Positions 1 through 8,180 of a DNA stretch of 13,253 nt are shown one piece after another. Source of the DNA: a bacterium UBP7_UBA7824 (GTDB lineage Bacteria > UBP7 > UBA6624). The translations under genes were made by a program, and so were the position numbers. The stretch is from NCBI GenBank assembly GCA_002501535.1, contig DLTY01000007.1:1-13253 (forward strand). Reading direction: 5' to 3'. The notes below the pieces were generated by a model. That model saw only the letters and a program-made list of their open reading frames with translations, made no database searches and was not told where the DNA came from. Positions within the stretch are counted from its first letter, which is position 1. Every line of letters starts with the position of its first letter.

Positions 1-3000
1 TATCTTGATGAGTTTAATGACCAAGAAATTGGACCTGGCTTAAGTCCAACAAATTCCACAGAAGCCAAGTTTGATTACAGCACAGATAAGACAAATGTCT
101 CTTATCAATGTAGGCTTGATGCTGGTGGTTGGAGCACATGTAATGGGGGCTCAAAAACATATCCAGGTCTCACTGATGGAGAGCATACTTTTGAAGTTAA
201 GGCTTACTATTACCCAGAAGGAAGCAGTGATGCTGTTTATGACAATACTCCAGCTTCTTTTACATGGATTATCGACACTGCTGGACCAAGTATTTCTTTA
301 GATATAGTCCCTAATGATCCTACAAATGCTACAAGCGGTCAAATCTCTTTTACCCATGATGGAGTTAGTGCATCATGTGTCTTGGATGCAACTGTGACAG
401 ACCCGTGTATCAGCCCTTTTTCATATGGGTCAACCACACCTCTAACAGAAGGCAGTTACACTTTTAGAGTAGACAGTCTTGATAGTCTAGGTAATTCTGC
501 ATCTGAATCATACACATGGAATATAGACCTTACAGGACCAAGCATAAACACATACACCAGAACCCCTGATACAGAGCAGGTTGTTTTGGATGAGATTATT
601 GAGTTTGAATTTGGAAGCGATGCTGAAGATTTGGACAGCAATGATCCTGCACACCACAGAATGGCTATATTAGATGATAGCGGAAATGTTACTTATGTAG
701 ACCCAACATGGATTCCAACTAGTCCAGGTGCTGAGGCTAATACATGGATTGCAACTTATGATGATTTGCCAGTTCTGGAACAAGCTAATTCAGAATATTT
801 TATCGAGATCAAAGTCCAAGATCTACTTGGAAACTCCACAATTAGAGGAGATGAAGTTGAAGAACGTGATTATTTTGTGATCATAGAAAACATACCTTTA
901 GAAATTACATTCAAGGGAAATCCTCCTAGCGATATTGAAGAGGGTGATTTCTCAAATGAAGTTACAGGTTTAAAAATATATTTTGAAACAAATTACCCCG
1001 GAGAGGTCTCTTTTGAATGTAATTTGAACAGTTCAAGCTGGTTTGATTGCAATGATGAAGATCCTGCTGATGGACATTACTGGTTGTCTTCTGGCTTGAC
1101 CGAGGGTTCTCAAAGTCTGACAGTTAAAGCTCATCACTTAACGATAGGTGAAATTGAAGATGTTGAAAAAACTTTAAGCTGGACAGTTGATACTGTTAAG
1201 CCAGAAGTCTCCGTGGACTCTGGCCCTAATGATCTGACAAACGAAACAACCGTTACATTCACTTACTCAAGCAATGAAGATACACTTCCTGCTGGAGAGT
1301 TTGAGTGCAAGCTTAGTGGCGGCATCAATATAGATTGGGAATCCTGTTCTGGATCAACAGGCAAAACTTATTCTGGACTAAACCAAGAAGGTGCATATGT
1401 TTTTGAAGTAAGAGCAACTGACCTTGCAGGAAATATAAGTGATCCTGATTCTTACTCTTTTACCATAGATACAACCAATCCAAGCACAACAATCAACTCA
1501 GGTCCTCCATCTTTATCTGGATCCAATGAGGCAACTTTTGAATTTTCCTCAAACGAGACGGGTAGTATTTTTGAATGCAAGTTAGATGAGGGGGCATGGG
1601 AAACATCTTGCTCAAGTCCAAAAACTTATTCTGATTTATCTGGAGGTGAACATACTTTTTATGTTAAATCTCAAGATATTGCGGGAAACATTGGAAATCC
1701 TGCAGATTACGTCTGGACGATAGATTTATCGATACCGGATACAACAATTACTTCTGGCCCTAGCGGAATAACAAATGTAAACAGTGCTAATTTCACTTTT
1801 GTAAATCCTGAAGGAGATAGTTTCTTCGAGTGCATGTTAAGCCCTGATGAAACCGTTTACACTTCTTGCAACGGTGTAAATGGTTCAGGTTCAAAAACTT
1901 ATATTGACTTAACAGAAGGAACAAAAACATTTTATGTTCGGGCTTTGAATGATGTTGGAACAGCAGATCCGACACCTGCTGAAAGAGAATGGACAATTGA
2001 CCAAACTCCACCAGAAACAAATATAACTATTGAACCTTCCATATATACAAATGAAGATACTATAGCTTGGCATTTCTCAGCAGATGAAGAGGCTCCTTTC
2101 TTCCAGTGTAAATTTGCATCAGCCAGTACATGGAATTTCTGCACAAGTCCAAAAGAGTATGAGCTTTTAGCTGAAGGAACACATACATTCATGGTTAGAG
2201 CCTGGGATGCAGCAAATAACATTGATTCAACTCCAGCAGAAAGCACAACTAATGTAGATAGAGCTGCCCCTACAACCACAATAACAAGCTCACCTTCAGA
2301 TCCTTCAAATGAAACCGATGGAACTTTTGAAGTCGATGTCCAAGATCAACCATGGGAAACGCTCCCTGGCCTAACTTCAGTTTTTTATTGCATTTCAAAT
2401 GATGGAACATGCACTGGAGAAGAAATGACAGATCAAGGAGATGGATCATATTCTGCGGATTATTCATCATTGCCCGAAGGGGAGTGGACATTCAAAGCAT
2501 GGAGTGTAGACCTTGCAGGCAATATTGAAGAGCAGGGTGCAAATGCTGAACATGTTTGGAATATTGACACTACAGGTGCACAGACTGAAATAACAAACGG
2601 TCCTGCTAATCCTACAAATTCAACCATTCCAGTATTTTCCTTCAAAGAGTCTTCTGACGACCCAGAAGCAACTTTCGAATGCAGACTATTGCCAATCATT
2701 ACTGAATGGGAATCATGCACAAGTCCAAAAACTTATCCATCTCAAACAGATGGTGAATTTACATTTGAGGTTAAAGCTTTTGACTCTCTTGGAAATGAAG
2801 ACATATCTCCAGCGACGTGGATCTGGACAATAGATACAGTTTCGCCTACAACTCAAATTGATTCAACCCCATTAGATCCAACAACATCTACTGAAGCAAC
2901 ATTTACGTTTTCAAGCCCTTCAGACACAGAAGCAACTTTTGAATGCAAGTTAGATGATGGCGAATGGGAAGTATGTGAAAGCGGTCTAACCTATATTGAA

Positions 3001-4380
3001 TTAACAGACGGAAGCCATACTTTTTCAACAAGGTCTCAAGACCTTGCTGGAAACATTGACCCAACCCCTTCGGAATACAGCTGGCTGATAGACATAACTG
3101 GACCAGTAACATCAATAACTTCAGCACCTATGGATCCAACCAATTCAATAGATGCTGTTTTTGAATGGTCTACAGATGAAAGCTCAACTTCTGAATGCAA
3201 GTTGGATGATGGCGAATGGGAATCATGCACGAGCCCAAAGACATATTTGAACCTAGAGCAAAATTCAAATCACACATTTGAAGTTCGGTCAACTGATGAC
3301 CTAGGCAACCTGGGTGCTGCGGATGCTTGGACATGGAGTATAGACACTATTAATCCAACTACGGTTATTCTCACAGGACCTTCTGACCCTTCAAATAATA
3401 CAAGTCCTACTTTCACGTATGAAAGTCCTGAAAACCCAAACGCTACATTCCAATGTGAATTAGATGGTGGTGATCTAACTGAATGCAATGATGGTTCAAT
3501 TACTTACAGTAACCTAACAGAAGGAGGTCATGTGTTTAAGGTTTATGCTACTGATGAAGCGGGCAACACTGACACAACTGGAGATTCATGGTCTTGGAAT
3601 GTAGATGTAACACCTTCAGAAACGTACATTGACTCTGGACCAAATGATCCGACAAGTTTAACTTCGGCTTCTTTTGTTTATCATGATGATGAATCGACAG
3701 ATTACTTTATGTGCAAAATTGATGATTCGGAATGGGAACAATGTGATGGAGGGACAAAAGATTATTCAGACCTTCTTGAAGGATTGCATACATTTATGGT
3801 TAAGTCAATTGATGAAGCTGGAAATGAAGACTTGACACCAGCATCTTGGACCTGGACAATAGACCAAACTGAACCAGAGACACAAATAATAGACGGTCCT
3901 CCAGATCCAACACCAGACCCTTCAGCAAGTTTCATTTTTGAAAGCAGTGAGCCAAACAGCACTTTTGAGTGTAAATTGGACCTTAACGAATGGGAGTCAT
4001 GCATGAGCCCCAAGGAATACTTAGGGCTTTCTGAAGGCACTCATGTTTTTGAGGTGAGGGCAATTGATGAAGCTGGAAATATGGATCAAACTCCTGCTTC
4101 TTGGAGTTGGTTTATTGATTCAAGCATCTTGCCTCCAGATACTTTTATAGACAGCTCTCCACCATTAAAAACTTTTATAAGAACAGCTGATTTTACATTT
4201 AGCTCGGATGATTCAGAAGCGACTTTTGAATGCTCTTTGAACCAGGATATTTGGGAAACATGTACAAGTCCAAAAAACTATTCTTCTGATTTGCCTTATG
4301 GAGAAAACAACTTTAGGGTAAGGGCATCCAACTCTGGAGGTCTAACTGATTCATCTCCTGCTTCTTATGATTGGCTTATC
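1..4380 (+). repeat. Tandem Ig-like coding repeats, about 16 units of 85-100 codons
   Basis: Approximate unit boundaries, placed at the SGPxDPTN-like start after each WTID, are 1, 301, 541 (divergent, no cysteine pair), 901, 1204, 1495, 1747, 2023, 2284, 2593, 2863, 3121, 3373, 3634, 3892 and 4153. The last unit ends near 4380. The first four visible units are the most divergent in length and sequence; the units from about 1204 onward are closer to a common consensus. Similarity reaches the DNA level: 2941-2970 and 3193-3222 differ at one base of 30 and lie exactly 252 bp (84 codons) apart. This is the expected product of in-frame duplication. Confidence 0.85.
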
Positions 4381-6006
4381 ATTACTGATTCATTTTCTAA
4401 TTTGCTTGCTGGCCCAAGCATGGAAGGCTCCTTCTTTAACTCTCAGGCTGTAACAGATGTCGATCTTGACTGGAATGATGGTTATTTGGATTATGAACAA
4501 TCTCATTGCAGCTCTACAGGTCCATCAAGTGGACAATGTGAGTATTTAGTCTACACTTGGGCAACAAACGCTTCTTCAAATGGTAGCAAATCAGAATGTC
4601 CAGCAATTGATAGTGGGTCATACAACAGCAGCCAAGAGACTGTTGATTGCTCTGATGGAAAATGTGGAATTGTTTTAGACAGTCTTGCTTTAAATTCAAA
4701 GTATTGTTACGCTGTTGAAGCTGTTGCGGATGATGGATCAAAAGGAACTGTAACATTGCCGGAAACATCCCTCACATACCCAACTTATATGTATGACAAT
4801 TTTGAAGGTGATGTTCTTTATGATGCAGTAGCTGGAACTGGCAACTGGACATCAACAACATTTGATGGAACAGACACCACCTTTTTCCAGGTTTGGTCAA
4901 GTTCAACTCTGAATGCTTCATATTCTGGTCAGTCATGGATAGCTGCATGGAATACAAGTACTCAAAATTATGACAATAGTCAAGATTCTGTTTTCATAAC
5001 TGCGCAGCCTTTAGATCTTTCAGGCATAAATAATCCAGCATTAGTTTTAGCACATCAATTAAATAGGCCGGATTTAGATTTTGAAAACATTGCACTTTGG
5101 GTAAGCACTGATTCAATTTCCAATGACTGCATGACTGGTTCATGGAACTCACAAACACCAATATTTAACGATAATGGCGATTTGAATCCATCACTTGATA
5201 CAACTGATTGGACATATCTTTATCTTGACTTCAGTCAATTTGCGGGGAATTCAAATATCTGTTTTGGTTTAGCGCAAAGAACAAATGATGCTAATGTCGA
5301 TACTGGTTTTATTTTTGACAATATACAACTTGTAGAACAGCCTGACTTCACGAAAACTTTATTCTATGAACCTTTTCCTGGCGATGGAGCAAGTTGTTTT
5401 GACCAGAATGACTGGACAGAACAAGGTACATGGGTGAAGAGTTGCGCAGGCCCTGATGGCATAGAAGGTACTGCTGATGATACAGATGACTGCACGCAGT
5501 GGTGGAGAGTTATACCGGGTGATGATGGTGATCTTGACTGCAAAATGTGGATAACGAATCCAACCTTTAGTGTCGGGAACTATCTTGACGGTTGGGTTTA
5601 TGACGATGGCGCATTACAGATAACATATCCTGGCACCCCAGGAGATACTAGTGGAGCAAATGGTTATTTTGTTTCAGAAGGAGGGTGGACAAGATTATTG
5701 TTTAATGAGCTTTATGAAACCCCTCAGCCAAGCACTTTTGGCATAGTTGTCAGATGGAGCGACAGCCAGATAAGCGATTGCTATGCAGGTGGAAATGTTT
5801 ATATGCACAGTGTTAGCGGTGGAGATACTTTTGCAAGTGGTGAAGGAAGCAGCCAAAGAGTTATTGATCTCAGTCCATTTAGAGGCAAATATGTTTGTTT
5901 CATTTTTTGGGGAGAAGACGATCAAACTTTAGATGCTGATGGTAATTTTGATGGTGTAATTGGTGCTGGTTGGCAAATTGATGAGGTTATTGTTGATACA
6001 AAATAA
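1..6006 (+). CDS. Giant Ig-like repeat surface/adhesin-like protein, 5' end missing
   Basis: The frame is open from base 1 to TAA at 6004-6006, giving 2001 visible residues; the true start lies upstream. The TTG at 382 lies inside a repeat and is not a start. About 16 tandem Ig-like repeats (to ~4380) share the landmarks SGPxDPTN, ATFTF, FECKLD, EWESC, SPKTY, EGxHTFEVRA, DxAGN and WTWTID. Each typical repeat has two cysteines ~10-15 residues apart, suggesting an internal disulfide and an extracytoplasmic location. A cysteine-containing, fibronectin-III-like stretch (~4381-4780) follows, then two jelly-roll-like modules (~4781-5340 and 5341-6003). Similar repeat arrays occur in large secreted or surface proteins of many bacteria. 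Adhesion or surface display is inference. No LPXTG, membrane anchor or type IX-like tail is visible at the C-terminus, and the signal peptide would be outside the window. A 54-residue membrane peptide follows at 11 bp. Confidence 0.9.
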   Translation, partial: YLDEFNDQEIGPGLSPTNSTEAKFDYSTDKTNVSYQCRLDAGGWSTCNGGSKTYPGLTDGEHTFEVKAYYYPEGSSDAVYDNTPASFTWIIDTAGPSISLDIVPNDPTNATSGQISFTHDGVSASCVLDATVTDPCISPFSYGSTTPLTEGSYTFRVDSLDSLGNSASESYTWNIDLTGPSINTYTRTPDTEQVVLDEIIEFEFGSDAEDLDSNDPAHHRMAILDDSGNVTYVDPTWIPTSPGAEANTWIATYDDLPVLEQANSEYFIEIKVQDLLGNSTIRGDEVEERDYFVIIENIPLEITFKGNPPSDIEEGDFSNEVTGLKIYFETNYPGEVSFECNLNSSSWFDCNDEDPADGHYWLSSGLTEGSQSLTVKAHHLTIGEIEDVEKTLSWTVDTVKPEVSVDSGPNDLTNETTVTFTYSSNEDTLPAGEFECKLSGGINIDWESCSGSTGKTYSGLNQEGAYVFEVRATDLAGNISDPDSYSFTIDTTNPSTTINSGPPSLSGSNEATFEFSSNETGSIFECKLDEGAWETSCSSPKTYSDLSGGEHTFYVKSQDIAGNIGNPADYVWTIDLSIPDTTITSGPSGITNVNSANFTFVNPEGDSFFECMLSPDETVYTSCNGVNGSGSKTYIDLTEGTKTFYVRALNDVGTADPTPAEREWTIDQTPPETNITIEPSIYTNEDTIAWHFSADEEAPFFQCKFASASTWNFCTSPKEYELLAEGTHTFMVRAWDAANNIDSTPAESTTNVDRAAPTTTITSSPSDPSNETDGTFEVDVQDQPWETLPGLTSVFYCISNDGTCTGEEMTDQGDGSYSADYSSLPEGEWTFKAWSVDLAGNIEEQGANAEHVWNIDTTGAQTEITNGPANPTNSTIPVFSFKESSDDPEATFECRLLPIITEWESCTSPKTYPSQTDGEFTFEVKAFDSLGNEDISPATWIWTIDTVSPTTQIDSTPLDPTTSTEATFTFSSPSDTEATFECKLDDGEWEVCESGLTYIELTDGSHTFSTRSQDLAGNIDPTPSEYSWLIDITGPVTSITSAPMDPTNSIDAVFEWSTDESSTSECKLDDGEWESCTSPKTYLNLEQNSNHTFEVRSTDDLGNLGAADAWTWSIDTINPTTVILTGPSDPSNNTSPTFTYESPENPNATFQCELDGGDLTECNDGSITYSNLTEGGHVFKVYATDEAGNTDTTGDSWSWNVDVTPSETYIDSGPNDPTSLTSASFVYHDDESTDYFMCKIDDSEWEQCDGGTKDYSDLLEGLHTFMVKSIDEAGNEDLTPASWTWTIDQTEPETQIIDGPPDPTPDPSASFIFESSEPNSTFECKLDLNEWESCMSPKEYLGLSEGTHVFEVRAIDEAGNMDQTPASWSWFIDSSILPPDTFIDSSPPLKTFIRTADFTFSSDDSEATFECSLNQDIWETCTSPKNYSSDLPYGENNFRVRASNSGGLTDSSPASYDWLIITDSFSNLLAGPSMEGSFFNSQAVTDVDLDWNDGYLDYEQSHCSSTGPSSGQCEYLVYTWATNASSNGSKSECPAIDSGSYNSSQETVDCSDGKCGIVLDSLALNSKYCYAVEAVADDGSKGTVTLPETSLTYPTYMYDNFEGDVLYDAVAGTGNWTSTTFDGTDTTFFQVWSSSTLNASYSGQSWIAAWNTSTQNYDNSQDSVFITAQPLDLSGINNPALVLAHQLNRPDLDFENIALWVSTDSISNDCMTGSWNSQTPIFNDNGDLNPSLDTTDWTYLYLDFSQFAGNSNICFGLAQRTNDANVDTGFIFDNIQLVEQPDFTKTLFYEPFPGDGASCFDQNDWTEQGTWVKSCAGPDGIEGTADDTDDCTQWWRVIPGDDGDLDCKMWITNPTFSVGNYLDGWVYDDGALQITYPGTPGDTSGANGYFVSEGGWTRLLFNELYETPQPSTFGIVVRWSDSQISDCYAGGNVYMHSVSGGDTFASGEGSSQRVIDLSPFRGKYVCFIFWGEDDQTLDADGNFDGVIGAGWQIDEVIVDTK
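4781..6003 (+). other. Two C-terminal jelly-roll (MAM / immune-inhibitor-A-like) modules of the giant protein
   Basis: Copy one (~4781-5340) begins with YDNFEGD, has a DLSGINNPALVLAHQ strand, then YLYLDFSQFAGNSNICFGL and ends GFIFDNIQLVE. Copy two (5341-6003) begins with FYEPFPGDGA, has VIDLSPFRGKYVCFIFW and ends GAGWQIDEVIVDTK. The shared pattern (a DxSxFxGxxxCFxF strand followed by a Gly-rich turn and a hydrophobic I-D-[DE/N]-[IV] final strand) is typical of the beta-jelly-roll domains found after secreted peptidases and in adhesins. In those families the domain often binds carbohydrate or protein. Copy two carries acidic loops at 5446-5490 and 5932-5955 that resemble calcium-binding loops. 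The family assignment comes from pattern recognition only. Confidence 0.55.
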
Positions 6007-6014
6007 AAGGTGAT
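6007..6014 (+). promoter_or_regulatory. Strong Shine-Dalgarno for the 54-residue peptide gene
   Basis: AAGGTGAT lies 3 nt before the ATG at 6018, with its GG 7 nt from the start codon. It matches the 16S tail over the GGTGAT part. It is the best ribosome binding site in the window and supports the small gene downstream as genuinely translated. Confidence 0.7.
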
Positions 6015-6017
6015 ATT

Positions 6018-6182
6018 ATGAAGAAAAGAATTTATATTTTTGTTTTAATTTTTTTGGTTGCTGCTTTTTCTTACAAGATGCAATTGAATTTTAATAATTC
6101 CGAAAAAATCGGGCAAGTTATGGATGTTGAAAACCTTGAACGAAAGCCTGGTGGCAAAGACACAGTGACGCTTGGAAGATAG
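6018..6182 (+). CDS. Small membrane or secreted peptide (54 aa), unrecognised
   Basis: This short reading frame runs from ATG at 6018 to TAG at 6180-6182. The product starts MKKR, followed by a hydrophobic segment (residues ~5-18, IYIFVLIFLVAAFS). This is a classic positively charged n-region plus h-region, so it is either a cleavable Sec signal or an N-terminal membrane anchor. The remaining ~36 residues are polar and charged, ending KDTVTLGR, with no cysteine and no lipobox. It begins 11 bp after the giant gene with a strong Shine-Dalgarno and ends 12 bp before pheT, so it is probably co-transcribed with the giant gene. A role in anchoring, export or assembly of the giant protein is speculation from position alone. 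I do not recognise a family. Confidence 0.65.
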   Translation: MKKRIYIFVLIFLVAAFSYKMQLNFNNSEKIGQVMDVENLERKPGGKDTVTLGR

Positions 6183-6194
6183 AATAAACAACTT

Positions 6195-8177
6195 ATGCGC
6201 CTTCCAATATGCTGGTTAAAGACATTCATACAGTGCAGCTATTCAACACAGGAAATAGCTGACATATTTACGGAAATAGGTTTTGAATGTGAAGAAATTC
6301 TTGAAATAGACGGTGAAAAGGTTTTAGATCTAAGCACCCCTAGCAACAGAACTGATGTTCTTTCAATTTATGGTTTAGCAAGAGAGTTTGCAACTGCAAA
6401 AGACTTAAAAATAAACAAATTAAATTTGAAAGATTTCCCAATAGAGAATAAATATCCCATAAAAATAGAAAGTAAAAACTGTCAATCCTATCTGGGCGTA
6501 CATCTAAAAATTAAATCTCAAAAAAATGCTCATATTGAAAAAATGCTTAAGCTTATGGGGAGGAATCCTATAAACCCTCTTGTTGATTTAACAAATTATG
6601 TATTGTTTGAAATAGGGCAACCTTTACATCTGTTTCCATTTAATGTAATGAATGATGGGGTAAAGATTACAGGGGCTAAAAAGAAAATTAAATTTAATGC
6701 CCTTGATGAAAAAGTCTATAAGGTTGAAGCTGGAGATCTTCTTGTTCAGAATAGCTCAAATGAACCTTTAGCTCTCGCTGGAATAATCGGTTCGAAAAAA
6801 GGCTCTTCTGAGGTTTCGGATTCTGAATTTTTATTAGAAGCTGCTTGTTTCAAAAACTCTTCGACAAGACAAACTGCAAACAGATTAAACCTTTCAACAG
6901 ATTCGTCCTACAGGTTTCAAAGAATAGTTGATCCAAGAGGCTTTCTTTTGGCTGCAAAAAGATACCTATGGTGGCTTGATCATTTAGGTTGGACAAATGA
7001 AATTCATTCTGCAAGCCTGATTGAAGAAAGTCTAGAAGATCATTTAATAACGATTAAAGCTTCTGAGATCAACAAAAGGCTAGGAATGAATATACCGGAA
7101 GAAAGAGTGATTCAAATCTTGGATAGCCTGGGCATCAAACAGGTTTCAAAAGATAGAGAGGGTCGGTGGAATGAATCTTGGAAAGTAAAAAGGAAAAAAG
7201 GCTTAAGAAAAGGTGAATGGCTTGTCCCATCCTATAGAACTGATTTATCTATCCCTGAAGACCTTGTTGAAGAAGTTATAAGGGTTTATGGGTATACAGA
7301 CCTCAAGGAGACACTTCCAAAAATTGAAATTAAAACTTCAAAAATTGATGATATTTTTCAATTAGAAGAATTTCTTATAGATGCTCTTTTGTCATTTGGA
7401 GGCAGGCAGGAAATTAGATCAAGCCTTGTCTCTGAAGAACTAACACTGCTTGGAACGTCAGCTCTAAAAAAGAAACCAGTAAAAATATTAAATCCCCGAT
7501 CTAAAGAAAAAGCCTTTCTTAGGAACTCAATATCAGCATGCTTGCTAAAAGGCCATGAAGATTCAAGGAAAAAAGATTTTCAATCTAATTGGAGCTTTGA
7601 AGTTGGAAAAGTTTTTAGCAAAAGTGGGGAAAAATTACACTTAGGGTTACTCGTTCCTGAGGAAGAAGGTGGGGCAAGGTTTATCAAAACAATACTTGAA
7701 AACATTGCTCAAAAATGGAACACTGAAGTTTTTTATTTCGATATAGAGGATGATTACTTTTTGGACTCTTCTGCATTAAAGATAGAAACAAAAATATTTC
7801 AAGGCCTATTGGGAGCTTTTGAGATAGAGATAGGCAGCAAAAAAGAGCTGGTGTGGTCTTGTGAACTTGAATTGAAAGTGTTGTGGCCAATGCCAAAACA
7901 ACAAGCAAGAGCCTTACCAAGCCATAAATTTTCATACAGGGATCTAACAATCAATACAAAAAGTTCAAGTGAGATTAAAAAATTAACCTCAGTTATTTCA
8001 AAAATTCAAATAGATTTAATTCATGAAATTTACTTATTTGATGTTTACAAAAAAAAGGAAAACTGGAACCTAACATGGAGATTAATTATTGGAAGTGGTA
8101 AAAAATCCTATAAAGATTCTGAGATAAACCAAGCATTTGAACTCTTTAAAGAGGAGCTTAAAAAAAGCGGGATTTAA
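6195..8177 (+). CDS. pheT: Phenylalanine--tRNA ligase beta subunit, lacking the OB (EMAP) domain
   Basis: This is the beta chain of the cytoplasmic (alpha-beta)2 enzyme that charges tRNA-Phe. The N-terminal core segment (residues 1-~40, LKTFI..IADIFTEIGFECE) passes directly into its continuation (LSTPSNRTDVLSIYGLAREF, ~46-65). The usual tRNA-binding OB/EMAP insertion of ~110 residues between them is absent. This accounts for most of the shortfall (660 aa against roughly 790-800). The B3/B4 editing domain (~90-250) keeps DLTNYV, GQPLH (H145), LAGIIG and LLEAACF (E215), so proofreading is probably retained. B5 is at ~283-375 (VPSYRTDLSIPEDLVEEVIRVYGY). The FDX-ACB anticodon-binding domain is at ~574-660 (LPSHKFSYRDLTI). 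No good Shine-Dalgarno precedes the ATG. pheS is not adjacent, which is unusual. Confidence 0.93.
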   Translation: MRLPICWLKTFIQCSYSTQEIADIFTEIGFECEEILEIDGEKVLDLSTPSNRTDVLSIYGLAREFATAKDLKINKLNLKDFPIENKYPIKIESKNCQSYLGVHLKIKSQKNAHIEKMLKLMGRNPINPLVDLTNYVLFEIGQPLHLFPFNVMNDGVKITGAKKKIKFNALDEKVYKVEAGDLLVQNSSNEPLALAGIIGSKKGSSEVSDSEFLLEAACFKNSSTRQTANRLNLSTDSSYRFQRIVDPRGFLLAAKRYLWWLDHLGWTNEIHSASLIEESLEDHLITIKASEINKRLGMNIPEERVIQILDSLGIKQVSKDREGRWNESWKVKRKKGLRKGEWLVPSYRTDLSIPEDLVEEVIRVYGYTDLKETLPKIEIKTSKIDDIFQLEEFLIDALLSFGGRQEIRSSLVSEELTLLGTSALKKKPVKILNPRSKEKAFLRNSISACLLKGHEDSRKKDFQSNWSFEVGKVFSKSGEKLHLGLLVPEEEGGARFIKTILENIAQKWNTEVFYFDIEDDYFLDSSALKIETKIFQGLLGAFEIEIGSKKELVWSCELELKVLWPMPKQQARALPSHKFSYRDLTINTKSSSEIKKLTSVISKIQIDLIHEIYLFDVYKKKENWNLTWRLIIGSGKKSYKDSEINQAFELFKEELKKSGI

Positions 8178-8180
8178 AAA

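Noticed and set aside
71..301. A 76-residue open frame on the plus strand
   Set aside because: It is out of frame with the giant repeat gene, which is continuously open across it and shows the repeat pattern there (YQCRLD, HTFEVKA, FTWIID).
382..384. TTG at 382 as the start of the giant gene
   Set aside because: The same frame is open to base 1, and upstream codons encode another full Ig-like repeat, so this is an internal Leu codon.
456..5925. Many minus-strand open frames opposite the giant gene
   Set aside because: They mirror the repeat periodicity of the plus-strand gene, have no ribosome sites and show no recognisable domains; they are shadows.
6069..6100. Possible promoter (TAATAAT at 6092) upstream of pheT
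   Set aside because: No acceptable -35 lies at the right distance, and such matches are frequent by chance in AT-rich DNA.
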